A stretch of DNA of 64,000 nt from Nemertoderma westbladi. Lineage: Eukaryota > Xenacoelomorpha > Nemertodermatida > Nemertodermatidae. This document shows, in pieces, positions 43,794 to 55,635 of this stretch. Below the pieces are notes generated by a model. The model was not told the DNA's origin. It searched no databases and worked only from the letters and a program-made list of their open reading frames with translations. The position numbers were made by a program, and so were the translations under genes. Each line of letters starts with the position of its first letter. The stretch's first letter is position 1. Where the stretch lies: NCBI GenBank assembly GCA_032718475.1, contig JAUCBJ010006747.1:1-64000 (forward strand), read 5' to 3'.

Positions 43794-44270
43794 GGACTCA
43801 CTTATTATATACAACGTATACGTGTATGAGACCGTGGGAACCCAACAGAAAGAACTTAGAGAGTGAGAGTCAAGGGGTTGAGTATCAGGGGAACATGGGG
43901 AGAAGGTGCTAGAGTTAAGGGAGAAAAGTAAAGGGTGTGAGGTCCGAGTATGGGGAGCGAGCGGAGAAGAGGATGAGTCCTAAGGGACTAGTGAGAGAGG
44001 AAGGGACAACAAAGTCCGAGAGATAAAATTGTGTGATGAGTGAGGGCGATCGTCTAAAACAGAGACGCTGGATGCCTTGGTACAGCTTAGCTCGCAGATG
44101 TACCAAGGATGGGTAGTGAAAATAGACCCATGGGGACCGGCCTGGAAAGCTGACCCCGAGAAGAAAACCTCCACCCCACATCCAATCTTAGATTAGATTC
44201 CAGCGGAATTGAAGCGCTCTTAAGGTTTATGCTATCTTCTCACCGGGAAGATAGCATGGGGGGGGGGGGG
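43794..44270 (+). other. Continuation of Polinton target (BEL/Pao relic 3' region)
   Basis: Purine-rich plus-strand sequence like that left of the Polinton. It ends in a 'cggga...catg' stretch and a G-run at about 44258-44270 that may be the polypurine tract before the LTR. The minus frames at 43915-44181 are uninformative. Confidence 0.4.
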
Positions 44271-44892
44271 TGTAAGCGGATTCAATTCCCTGCACTACCC
44301 AGCGGAAAATGGGCGAAGTGGCATTTTACCAATTATAGTTTGGAAGGTGACATTACCAATATTAATGTCACCTAATAACCAACTTAGGCGATACACATCG
44401 CCAGCCACAAAGAAAGATGAGAGGTCTTAAACCATCTCAGAGGGACAAAGGGGCTAGCAGGGCTAGCATGTGGGGATAGTGGCAGCAGGGAGTGGAGAGA
44501 TAGACATTAATCGGGTTAGCCAATGATGGGAGGGGAAAACAGGTGATTGGAACGCATCTACTGGCCAGGCCACTCAATACAGTAGCTGTGATTAATATGT
44601 GTTAATAATATATAACCGTTGTACTTATGGATTATGATTCAGTTGGTTTCTATACAGTTGTGAGACCGGAACGGTTTTTAACCGTCGTCATTACCGTGCT
44701 ATTATATTCTGACTGTGCTATTATTATGTAATGTGATTATAACAACTGACAGTAAAAACTCAGTTATTCCAACGGCCTTCGGCCTATTATATTTTATCCA
44801 GACCACAGCCTTTCAGCAGCCTACGGACGCGGCGACGCGTATATCACACACACTGGTCGGAGTTTAGCAACCAACTCCTAAATCCCGTCACA
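44271..44892 (+). mobile_element. Candidate 3' LTR of BEL/Pao-like relic
   Basis: Begins TGTAAGCGG directly after a G-rich tract and ends ...CCCGTCACA, giving TG...CA termini and 622 bp. It is in the same orientation as the protease/integrase fragments at 16.7-17.9 kb. The 5' LTR partner was not found in the window, so the call rests on termini, the purine tract and position. Confidence 0.45.
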
Positions 44893-45824
44893 TCCATTTA
44901 ATTTTTTTTTTTAAGTTTTTAATTATTTTCTAATATTATTATTCGTAGAAATTAATGAAAATATAACCTGAAAAAAAAACACCAAAACGAAAAAACGTAA
45001 AAAAAAGAAGCTATTAATATTTAAATAAAATTTTTCTAAAAGACTCGGAATGTGCAGCAAAGGACTCTTTGACGCATGCAGCATTACCGACCTGGATACA
45101 AACCCCTAAACGTTGACGGAGGTGTTCAATCGATTTTTTGTTGCCAGATACCTTCTCTATACGGTGCCCTAGCTCACGTAGGAATGTTATCGTAGAGGTA
45201 CCAAGACCTCCAGTGATTCGACAGCTACAGGTTGAATTATATAATTACGTGAGAGTTCGCCGTATTCCATTTAACCGTAGTCCATTTAATTATATTTTTA
45301 TATTTAATAATATCGGAAAAGTGCCCTTTCCAGCAAAGTAAATATTATAGTTACATTAGCAGCTAGAACAGTTAGGATTCACATTATCCCAGTGCCAATA
45401 ATGTGCTTTAAAAAGTACCCCACACATTTCGAATCGGGCTTCAGATCAACCAATCCCCCCCCCCCCCGCCCTATTCCTACCTTAATATGCTCTGACTAAA
45501 CCAATGGATATTTGTCATTATGTAAAAAATTTAAAAAGTACCCTTTTTTTTGAAAAAACGAACCGCTCTTTTAAAATCCTGGCTACGGGACTGTAAAACA
45601 TTCTCATAGTGTTGTTAGTGGGTGAAATATTAACTTACATCTGACGGTGCCTGAATTGTACTGTATTGAACAGCAAATAATGAGTGTTAGTCAGTCTGTA
45701 TGGATATGTAATTTCGTACGTATATAAAATGTAAAATATAAACAAATTATTTTTTATAGATTATATATGTAAAGATACATATAACAAAACAATATCATTT
45801 AACTAAAATGTTGGTTTTTGATGA
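44893..45824. other. Intergenic with retroelement and hAT scraps
   Basis: About 45030-45190 on the minus strand reads 'LEKVSGNKKS' and 'LGVCIQVGNAACVKESFAAH', parallel to the C-terminal end of the reverse-transcriptase-type relic at 53.6 kb. Poly-C near 45446. 'aaaatcctggctacgggactg' at about 45574-45594 looks like a lone hAT right end. No intact gene. Confidence 0.5.
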
Positions 45825-46797
45825 ACCATTAACCTAAGTCGTGGAACCATTAACCCATGTCGTGGAACCATTAACCCATGCCATGGAACCATTAACCCAT
45901 GTCGTGGAACCATTAACCCATGTCGTAGAACCATTAACCCATGTTGTGGAACCATTAACCCATGTCGTAGAACCATTAACCCATGTCGTGGAACCATTAA
46001 CCCACGTCGTGGAACCATTAACCCATGTCGTGGAACCATTAACCCATGTCGTGGAACCATTAACCCATGTCGTGGAACCATTAACCCATGTCGTGGAACC
46101 ATTAACCCATGTCGTGGAACCATTAACCCATGTCGTGGAACCATTAACCCATGTCGTGGAACCATTAACCCATGTCGTGGAACCATTAACCCATGTCGTG
46201 GAACCATTAACCCATGTCGTGGAACCATTAACCCATGTCGTGGAACCATTAACCAATGTCGTGGAACCATTAACCCATGTCGTGGAACCATTAACCCATG
46301 TCGTGGAACCATTAACCAATGTCGTGGAACCATTAACCCATGTCGTGGAACCATTAACCCATGTCGTGGAACCATTAACCCATGTCGTGGAACCATTAAC
46401 CCATGTCGTGGAACCATTAACCAATGTCGTGGAACCATTAACCCATGTAGTGGAACCATTAACCCATGTCGTGGAACCATTAACCAATGTCGTGGAACCA
46501 TTAACCCATGTAGTGGAACCATTAACCCATGTCGTGGAACCATTAACCCATGTCGTGGAACCATTAACCCATGTCGTGGAACCATTAACCCAATGTCGTG
46601 GAACCATTAACCCATGTCGTGGAACCATTAACCCACGTCGTGGTACCATTAACCCACGTCGTGGAACCATTAACCCATGTCGCGGAACCATTAACCAATG
46701 TCGTAGAACCATTAACCCATGTCGTGGAACCATTAACCCATGTCGTGGAACCATTAACCAATGTCGTGGAACCATTAACCCATGTCGTGGAACCTTT
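45825..46797. repeat. 21-bp minisatellite, about 46 copies
   Basis: Unit of 21 bp, 'catgtcgtggaaccattaac' plus c. Variants (caatgtcg, catgtagtg, cacgtcg) recur in patterns such as blocks ending with 'aaccaatg'. One copy near 46588 carries an extra base and switches frame. ORFs on both strands through the array are artefacts of the 21-bp period. Confidence 0.95.
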
Positions 46798-46869
46798 GAC
46801 TGTAATCGGTCCAATGATGAGGAACCACCACGCCACCACTGTCTGATTCGGTCCCTTTGTAACTCATGT

Positions 46870-47384
46870 ATTCTTTGACTCTAATAAAAAAACGCTTGAT
46901 ATATAATAATAACAATGATTACATTATTTACTTTGTATGTTCTCTGTGCCGTTATCGCGCAAGACCTTTGTTAAATATTAGCAATAAATTGCGCAGTTAA
47001 ATAGGCCATTCTCCTATTCTGTCTAGACCTATATAATCGTGGTCTAGACACTTTATACTACTTTAAGTTCACTACTATCTCTGGTTCGCTGATAACTAAA
47101 CAAATAAGTTCCTTAGTTATAAAGACACGCAAATTGTATTATTGATATACCAAACTGCACAACTTGTAATATTTAATTTAAGATTATAATAACAATATAT
47201 AATAGTATTCATTATTATAATATAATAACCATAACCATAACCAACCGAGCAGTTCAAATCTATACATCGTAGAGTGTCGCGAATTTAGGTCTAATGGTAA
47301 CCAATTCAGTTCCAATGTAAATTTTTTAAAGCGAACTTATTTCCAATCGAAGCGACCTTAATTTCAATCCTCCTATATCAAAAC
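46870..47384. other. AT-rich spacer between minisatellites
   Basis: No gene or clear repeat beyond the degenerate start of the next array. Confidence 0.5.
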
Positions 47385-48320
47385 GCGAAATTCGAATTTA
47401 GTTCCAATGCAAGCGAATTTAGTTCCAATGCATGCGAATTTAGTTCCAATGCATTCAAATTTTGTTCCAATGCATTAGAATCTAGTTACAATGCATGCGA
47501 ATTTAGTTCCAATGCATGCGAATTTAGTTCCAATGCATTCGAATTTTGTTCCAATGCATGCATTCGAGTTTAGTTCCAATGCATTCGAATTTAGTTCCAA
47601 TGCATGCGAATTTAGTTCCAATGCATTCGAATTTTGTTCCAATGCGTTCGAATTTTGTTCCAATGCATTAGAATCTAGTTCCAATGCATGCGAATTTAGT
47701 TCCAATGCATTCGAATTTTGTTCCAATGCATGCATTCGAGTTTAGTTCCAATGCATTCGAATTTAGTTCCAATGCATGCGAATTTAGTTCCAATGCATTA
47801 GAATTTAGTTACAATGCATGCGAATTTGGTTCCAATGCATTATAATTTAGTTCCAATGCATGCGAATTTAGTTCCAATGCATTAGAATTTAGTTACAATG
47901 CATGCGAATTTAGTTCCAATGCATTCGAATTTAGTTCCAATGCATTATAATTTAGTTACAATGCATGCGAATTTAGTTCCAATGCATGCGAATTTAGTTC
48001 CAATGCAAAAATTTAGTTCCAATGCATGCGAATTTAGTTCCAATGCATGCGAATTTAGTTCCAATGCAAAAATTTAGTTCCAATGCATGCGAATTTAGTT
48101 CCAATGCATGCGAATTTAGTTCCAATGCATGCGAATTTAGTTCCAATGCATTAGAATTTAGTTACAATGCATGCGAATTTAGTTCCAATGCATTAGAATT
48201 TAGTTCCAATGCATGCGAATTTAGTTCCAATGAATTCGAATTTAGTTCCAATGCATGATAATGTAGTTCCAATGCATACGAATTTAGTTCCAATGGGTAC
48301 GAACTTTGTTCCAATGTATT
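47385..48320. repeat. 21-bp minisatellite 'gaatttagttccaatgcatg' type, about 44 units
   Basis: Unit gaatttagttccaatgcatg+c, with variants ending gcattc, gcattag and gcaaaa. Unit order is irregular and some steps gain or lose bases. The sequence 'gcatgc' and 'atgcat' makes each unit partly palindromic. ORFs here (47475-47745, 48022-48600) are repeat artefacts. Its unit length equals that of the neighbouring array, but the sequences are unrelated. Confidence 0.93.
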
Positions 48321-50383
48321 TAAGCCAATACAAAAAATTACATCTCAAAATGAATTCTTCAGATAGAGCAAGTGAAATAAACATTTTAGTTTTGAAAATT
48401 AAACCGCAATTATCGAGGTATTGTACAAAGGTAGTCTGGCATAGTGAGTTAGTCGTCCTAACATTATGTTCTAAGGCAATGAGTGTGGAAACAAAATAAT
48501 AAGGAAAGGCATTCACAACAAATAAGAAAAATCGAAAATAAAATTGCGTTTGCTTAAGTACTATCCGAAGATATGCGGCCATGCTAATCCTGGCCTCCAT
48601 ACCGGGGTCGAACCCAATGCACCCAAGAGAAGTGAATGCAAGGTAAATGATTTAACCAATAAGAGGGGGGGTTATGAATTATCACAATCGCTAAATAAAA
48701 GTGAATATTATGCGTGTGGTATTAGAACACAATTCTTTAACGATGGCTTTAAAAGCATACACTACAGGCTGTTACTGTAGAACTGCCAATATGCTCAAAT
48801 TAACAATAAACACAACCTTGCAATGTGCACTTCTGTCTAATACTTAAACAAATTAACCTATCATAATTACCTCGGCCGCTGGTACGGCAACAGTGATTAT
48901 TCAGTTTAATTCGCTTCAGGTTATTATTTCCGTATATTACCTCTAGAACCTTGCAATAGTGTGAAGTATGTATAATACATATATTTATAACATGTATTTA
49001 CATACATTATATACATATATTTATCTATTTATTTGTTTCCCCTTTTTTACTTAAACATTTTAATATATCATTTTATTGCATTATTGTGAGATATAATAAT
49101 GAATAATTTAATAAATAATAATACATATATTTATATTGAGATTAGTGATATATCCTAATTATTTATTACCTTACCAGAACCCAAGGATTACTGACCACTA
49201 AATGGTACTGACCCACCCACTAATAGTGGCATTAGGAAGGGAATTCGGCTACAACATGGCTCGCCCCACTCTTTGAAACATTGGAACCCCCCCCCCCCCC
49301 CCCCATTCACATTCACATTTACTACTGTTCTATTGAAACCTCAGTCAGTGTTGGATTTAGAAGGATTCGTTTTTAGTCCCTAAAATATCTACTCGCTTCA
49401 CTCGTTGCTGTGTAATGAAATTGATGAAATTGTAGTCGTTTTGTAGTCGCTTTGATGAAATTGTAGACAATAATGGTGAATAGAGATGTTTTTCTAGAAA
49501 CGAAAATTGGGTACTTTGTGTTCTTTTACATAAAATATAGCCTATAATTTTCACCTAAAAACAATTTAGCTTCTTCCTTCAAGAAACTATAGAGAATAAC
49601 AGAGCGAAATTTTCTTAAAGAAAAGAACTGGCAAATACAAAGTAATAATTTAAAAATGCCGCCAAATTTTCAAGGTTGAATCCAAAAATAAATCGGATTT
49701 GATCATTTGATTCGCATAGAAATTAACTACAAACGTTTTTTGGGCAAAATCTTTCGAAATTCATTTTTCTTTGTCTTTCTTTGTCTTTCTTTGTCTACGG
49801 TACCGGCTTAATTATTTATTTTCTACAAAATAACTTGTTTCTTAAATAATCTGCAAATTGGTCCCAAGAAGATATTAGGCAAAATGTAAAATGCAGATTT
49901 TCTCTTCGAATTAAACTGTTAACCCCATCCCTACCCTACTTGTTACTTCGTTCCTCACCCCCAGCCCTGATCAATATCAAGGAACAATCACACTAACTGC
50001 CCAATGAAGTGATTGTTGGCCATCTTAACCCTTTTTAAACTCTTTATTAAATTAGTTCATCTTTATTATAAATAAATGATATATATATATCTTATTTCTT
50101 TTATTCTATAAACTATAATTTGATTTTTGTATTCTTTGCCTTAGTGTGTATCTCATATATAGTAATAGTACACTAGAAACCTCAACCCATTGTGGTACAA
50201 TAAAAGCCCTTATTTCATTTCGTTACTAAAGTTATAGAAAATAAGCCGATTAGCGAATATTCAGTACTTACGCTCTTAGTTAGAGCAACATATATTAGTT
50301 GTTGATGTACTAAAGTTTATTATTATAAACAACAATTAATTACATTGTACCGAAGCGTTAAAGAAGTATCTAACTCAAGAATA
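48321..50383. other. Intergenic upstream of membrane-protein gene
   Basis: No gene supported. Contains a B-box-like 'ggggtcgaaccc' near 48604 within a possible SINE scrap, AT-rich repeats at 48960-49140, a poly-C tract at about 49289-49304 and (tctttgtctt)n near 49770-49795. The last few hundred bases should include the promoter and 5' UTR of the next gene. Confidence 0.5.
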
Positions 50384-53300
50384 ATGGCGTTGAAAACATT
50401 GTATATATTTTGTTTCATCTTAATCTGCTTATCAAACTACGGCAGTTGCGACTCCCCCCACAATAAAGTTGTGATGTACATCGGGATTGGTAGCGGCGTT
50501 GGGTTCATCCTACTTATCCTCAGCTGCGTTCTCTGTTGCTATTGTTGTAAATGTTGTTGTTGGGCAAGTAGAGGTTACGTCGGAGGTGGAATCAATCAGA
50601 GCGTCCAAATAGTTGCCCGTAAGTAATTCGCTGACGACAAAAATTAGAGAAAAAAAAAGAAAAAAATGATGAATATAATTTTGGGTGTTGGTTTGGGGCA
50701 CTGTTGTCACCATATTGAATTACAGTATATTTTCAGCCAATAATGTGCAGACACACGTATTTTTCGGCTATAACGCATTACAACTCACACGGAAGTGGAA
50801 TGAGCATGACATTGCAGCCTCTTCAAGCACGGATATGACGTCACATCAAGGAAGTGTTATATCCGCAATACGTCAAGCAGTCCGGCTTCGCTTATGAAAA
50901 TTTTGTATATCATGCAAGGTGTACTAAATAACAGGTCATGCAGCGAGCGGATTGGTGAAATTAGCGTTGGCCTATCTTTTACCTATTTATGGCACTATTT
51001 TCATAATATTTCCTTAGAAACCTCTTATCTGCTACTTTAGCTACTTAGAGGATATGACTAAAGGTTCATATGACTCAGGTAAAATGTCTTTCTGTAATTT
51101 TAATAATGTTGTTATATAAGGAAACCGGGTGCAAAGTTAAAACTTTGAGCGCCTCTAATTCAAGACGACATGGGGCTACTATTATTTACTATTTTATATT
51201 ATATGCGCACTAACATGCCTGGGTCCTGTCCTTTTCTCTAATAATAATTGTTAACCGAAATTTAATATTCTGGAATGTCAAAATCATGCTATCACAAGAC
51301 TTGCTCTCTGATTGGACAGTTGTGTCACAAATCTTGCTTTGTGATTGGACAGTTGTGTTTATTGGCACTTATTGAGCTTTGTAAATATGATTCACAATTG
51401 ACGATTCTATCCCACAAATAAAACGTTGGCAAATTTAATTTATTATAATATTTAAACAGACAAACGGAAAAAAAATGTTGTTTTACAGAATTGGTAGACA
51501 ATTATTTAAATTTTTCATTATGAATGGGATAATCTTTTAGGCTCGTTAAGCCGAGGAATGCCTTCACCGCCATGGGTGATCTTTCACAGTAAACCCTTCC
51601 GCTCCTTCATTCAAATTTTTCATTATTCTTATTACCATGGCGACGGGAATGTAAAAAAATTCAAATGTAAAATATTTTGATAGTCTTTTATTCCCTTTAA
51701 TCACCTACCAAATCTCAAGAACAGAATCCATCGTAGTCTTGAAATACAGGCGCTCAAAGTTTTAACTTTGCACCCGGTTACGTTGGCAACAAACAACAAG
51801 ATAACAATTTTAGAAAGATATTTCATTACTTTCTATGAACCCTAGTCATCATATCAACCTAACAAAAGTTGGACATAAGAAGTTTGTTACAAAAGATGTT
51901 TTTCAGTTTAAGAAGGAAACATTATGAAAATAATATCATAAATAGGGAAACGATCGGCCTCCGCTAATTTCAACAATCCGCTCGCTGCATGACTCATGAG
52001 TCGATCATGATTTTTTCTTCTGTTGTTTAGTAGGCCTACAGAAGGATCTGTAGTACCATCTGAGTTGGAGTTATCGGCCAAGAGTTTGGCACTAGGCTAT
52101 CTTCTGTGAAAATTTTAGCTCAATTATTTTTTTTTGAAAAATTTATGGGGGTTTTAGTATGTTCGGGCTATCTTTCGAGCATCATATATTTTGAGATAGA
52201 TAAAGAGAAGCAGTTACATAATGGATCATAGAACATCGAAATGGACATGTTTTACATAACCAATACTCACGATTGTGGCCCTATAGAAGCTGAACATTTT
52301 GGTATATGTTTGAAAAAAATTGAGTGAAAAATAAAAAAGTAGTAGGGAATTTGCGGGAAATGTAAAACTTTCAGTTATATGTTCTGCTCAGTTCTTTTAA
52401 CGGTTATATATTGTATTTATTCTATTTGCCTGAAGAAGGACTATATAGTCAGAAGGCTAGTAGCATTTATACCATAACTTAATTCTGCTTAATATTTACT
52501 ATCCCCGCATTCCTGTCATGTTCTTCGCACATTTAATTTATGAACTTGCAACATACAAGAAAAATATAAAAGTTCTAGGGAATTTAGTGATAAAAAGTGT
52601 CAAACTGAGGAAAATGAGGTTTTATATAGAGAGTCATGAATATCAGCCATGAATACTGTTGCGGAAAATTACAGTTTTGTGGTCAAAAATCAATCAATTG
52701 TGAAAACCGATGTCAGCACATGAAAGCCCTTCTATCAAACCAGAAAATTAGAAGAAAATTTTTTTTTTTTAATTTTCAAAAATTTTAGATGGGTGATTTT
52801 CCTCTTAATTGTTACACAGTTACCAATGTAAGAGGCGTTACAATTAGTCTATAGTAACGGGTTTGATTGGCCAAAAAAATGTTAGCTAGAAGTAGTTCAA
52901 TCAGGGGTAAAAAAATAAATCGAAAAAATAAATAAAAAATAAAAAAAAAATCGAGTTGCGGGGTGTTGTATTAATTAAAACGTAGAGGAATAGCTATTTA
53001 GATAACAGTAGTAGAGATATCAGCTTTAACAATTCAGGTGGCAGTTTAGTTAAAAGGTGGACGGCTAAGTAATTTGATTTTTGATCCGAAATAATCGCTG
53101 TTGCCATGTTGATCGCATAAAAACGAAACACAAAGGAATTTATATTTATTATGAAAACAAATAAGGACAGAACATAATAATGCCGATAGTGGTAGTTTAT
53201 TTGAGAAGGAGGCATTTAATTATCCAACGGATATGTTGTTAAAAATAAATAAAATATATAAATAACTTTACATTAATTGATTAATAAAATTGTAATTTAA

Positions 53301-55101
53301 AAGTTTGTAAAACTTTTTTTGTGATTGTAATACCCTATTTTTTTAATATTGTACTTAATAATAATAAACAACATTGTATTTGATGGCTAAATACACCAAC
53401 CACAAAACAAGCACGATGGGTAAAAAGTTATTAAATAATAATAAAAACACTGATTGTATTTTATTACATAATACATAATTTGAATATTTGTTTCGAGTTA
53501 ATTAAAATGTATAGAATAGTGTGAAGGAAATTAAAATAATGGATGGAGGGAGAAGATAGGATTAAGGTGCCATGTTGGTCTTCCGGTAGCAGCGGTACTC
53601 GGTGAGGTTGAATGATTCCTTTATGCGGGAGGCATTCCCAGCTTGGATTGCAATCCTAAGGCGTTGACACAGGAATTGCGTAGACCTCTTGTTGCCGCTG
53701 ACCTTCTCCAAGCGGTGGCATAACTGGCAAAGGAATGGCTAGGATGAAGGGCCTATGCCACCAAATATGCCACGACAGCGATGAGCGTCTGGACTAAGTA
53801 GTCTTTGGCAAAGTTCGAATACTTCAACTTCAAGCTTCCGTCCTTCTGCCAATTCAGCGACTGATGACCCATCTAAGCATAAGCATGCGGCATTGAGTAT
53901 GAGGCGGCAAGGCGATGGGTGCAGGTAAAGTGCCACACGAGGGCTTTACCGTTTGACCAGGGGAGCAGAATGGCTCCATCGGGGCGCTTTAGGTCGTTGT
54001 CGTTGCTGAGCCCGACTGGTTCAAGGGTTGCGGATACCTCAGCGGATTGGAGAGCACGGTAGGTGGTGTCATTGCACAAGAGGTGTCGTGCGTGTCGGCT
54101 CGTGGCAAACTTGCAGACTAAGGCATGGCTGGCTGAAGAATCAACGACGGCGCCACACTCATAAGGGTGGGAAGTGCAAACAGGTGCGCCAAGACGGAGA
54201 GCAACAGCCACACCGAACTGTTCATCGGCAATGCGGAGGCCAAGGGTAGCAGAAGGGATGGCATTCAACCAATCACCAGAACCAGGTGCTTGGCAGCCCT
54301 TGAGGCGGAGTACAGAGCTACAGTGTTATCACTAGATGAAATTAGTGATGCCAGTTGGGATTTGTATACTGGGTCCTACCAAGATCTTTGGTAGCTTGGT
54401 GTCTCAAAAATATCAAAGGAAGGTGAGTACCATTCCCATAACTCGACGGCAGCTCGAAGGAACAAAGGTTCATCCAAGTTTCCAGTGATAGCAGAGGTTA
54501 GTTCCTGGTTACGGGGTGTACTGAGGCGAGGTAAGCACCTGGGGCTGTCAGCCTAACAGATGGTACTCCGAGGCCCCCGAACCGACAAGGGAGGCAAGCC
54601 TGCGTCCAGCAGTCAGGGGCTAAGGACGTGTTGGTCACATCTTGAAGTGTCTCCATAATGCAGTTGTCGATGCGCCCAATCAGGTCGGATAAGTAAAGGC
54701 TGGATACGTCCTGAGGGTACTATACATTAGACTACAACATTAGTGAACATCAATGTTTATTGTTTATTTAAAATAATTTGTAAATACATCGTTTGCCAGT
54801 TGGGCCTAGTTTATTTAATACTGGGTTAATTTTTCGTTTGAGTTTTTATATTGTATTTCTTTCTATTTCTGCAGCCGGTGGCGGTGGTGGTGGTGCGGCT
54901 GCACCGGCAGCTCCTGCGTCCAACACCATGATGAATTTTGTGATGCCGGGAGCTGGGGGTGGTGGACAACAACCCCAGCAATACCCACCCCAGCAGCAAT
55001 ACCCACCGCCTCAACAATCGTACCCGCAACAATACCCCCCGCCCGTGAACGCATCAGCATCCCAACCCCCTGCGTACCATGAGAAGGATTCTGGATGTTG
55101 A
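50384..55101 (+). CDS. Two-exon gene: small single-pass membrane protein with Cys cluster and PPxY tail
   Basis: Exon 1 (50384-50618) from ATG 50384 encodes a signal peptide (about 1-22), a very short ectodomain, a membrane helix (about 29-50) and a juxtamembrane Cys cluster ('CCYCCKCCCW', 51-60). It ends at a consensus donor (gtaagt at 50619). Exon 2 starts after a pyrimidine-rich acceptor (cag at 54872-54874), in matching phase 1, and ends at TGA 55101. It encodes Gly/Ala-rich, then Pro-Gln-Tyr-rich sequence with 'QPPAYHEKDSGC' at the C-terminus. PPAY fits the PPxY motif bound by WW domains (for example NEDD4-family ligases). The total of 153 aa resembles in layout CYYR1/VOPP1/WBP1-like or shisa-like proteins, but the ectodomain lacks their Cys pattern. 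The Cys cluster is a likely palmitoylation site. The 4,256-bp intron holds a foldback element and an RT relic. Confidence 0.72.
50930..51995. mobile_element. Foldback-type non-autonomous transposon in the intron
   Basis: Left arm (about 50930-51165) and right arm (about 51740-51995) are inverted copies. Outer block: 'gtcatgcagcgagcggattg'. Inner block: 'aaccgggtgcaaagttaaaa' continuing to 'ctttgagcgcc'. The arms are about 240 bp and partly diverged; the ~570-bp middle has no ORF. A clear target duplication was not found. Confidence 0.75.
51996..53559. other. Intron sequence, no feature
   Basis: AT-rich intronic DNA. Several A-rich runs (52755-52770, 52905-52955). The ORF at 52994-53215 minus has no recognisable content. 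Confidence 0.5.
53560..54715 (-). pseudogene. Reverse-transcriptase-type element, C-terminal relic
   Basis: Minus strand. About 54715-54500 reads 'CLPCRFGGLGVPSV', a conserved segment after the polymerase domain of an invertebrate RT-containing family. 54268-53873 is open and has 'ALRLGAPVC', 'HALVCKFATSRHARHLLCND' and 'KRPDGAILLPWSNGKALVWH'. The last resembles a PD-(D/E)xK-like nuclease core, with Asp before Gly and a hydrophobic strand. 53740-53580 ends with 'FLCQRLRIAIQAGNASRI'. Frame breaks and stops separate the parts, and the polymerase catalytic domain is absent. It lies in the host intron in antisense. A short relative is at 45030-45190. Confidence 0.6.
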
Positions 55102-55531
55102 AATGCGTTACAAATTCAAGTACCGGTACACTCTGGGGCGACGAAGTAAGCGGACTTAGCATACGGGTCCCGCTGTTTCAACATTTGTCTGTCTGTCCAT
55201 AACTGTCGGTCAGTCTAACCTATCTGTCAACAAATCTTTGAAGGCTAATAACTCAAGTCAATTTTTGATCAAATTAAACCAAACTGGTTAGGCCTATAGA
55301 ATATTGTAGTCTCTCGAAAGTCTGAAATATAACTTGCGTGGGATGACTCAGCAGTTCTCCAGTCACCCGCTTGAGGGCGACTAGTTAACGATTGAAATAG
55401 TGGCACCCGTATGATAAGGCTCCCACTAAGGTGTACTGTACATCACAGGCTATTGTTACAGTAGTTGTTGCATATTTTTATCGGATACTGTAGGCATAAC
55501 TTGCCTGCAGTAAGTTGTTATTTTAATATTA
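54748..55531 (+). repeat. Duplicated block around exon 2 (partner of 13958-14661)
   Basis: Same sequence as 13958-14661 but with the full Pro/Gln-coding stretch. The block contains acceptor, exon 2, stop and about 430 bp of 3' flank. Part of the 3' flank (55428-55590) recurs at 58864-59030 inside the downstream array. Confidence 0.85.
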
Positions 55532-55635
55532 ATGATCGATAATAATTAATAATTGTATTAATAATTTAATAGTCTAATAATTTAGAATTTATTATGGAAA
55601 CTGAAGCAGAGTGGCTGAACCTATTAAATAATAGG

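Noticed and set aside
45803..46878. 260-345-codon ORFs at 45.8-46.9 kb
   Set aside because: Products of the 21-bp tandem repeat in several frames and both strands; no unique sequence.
47385..48320. CRISPR-like array
   Set aside because: Repeats are contiguous with no unique spacers, no cas genes are nearby, and the DNA is animal. Minisatellite.
54793..54874. Extending the exon 2 ORF upstream to 54793
   Set aside because: The frame starts with TTG and the stretch is a pyrimidine-rich intron end with a good acceptor; exon 1 supplies the start.
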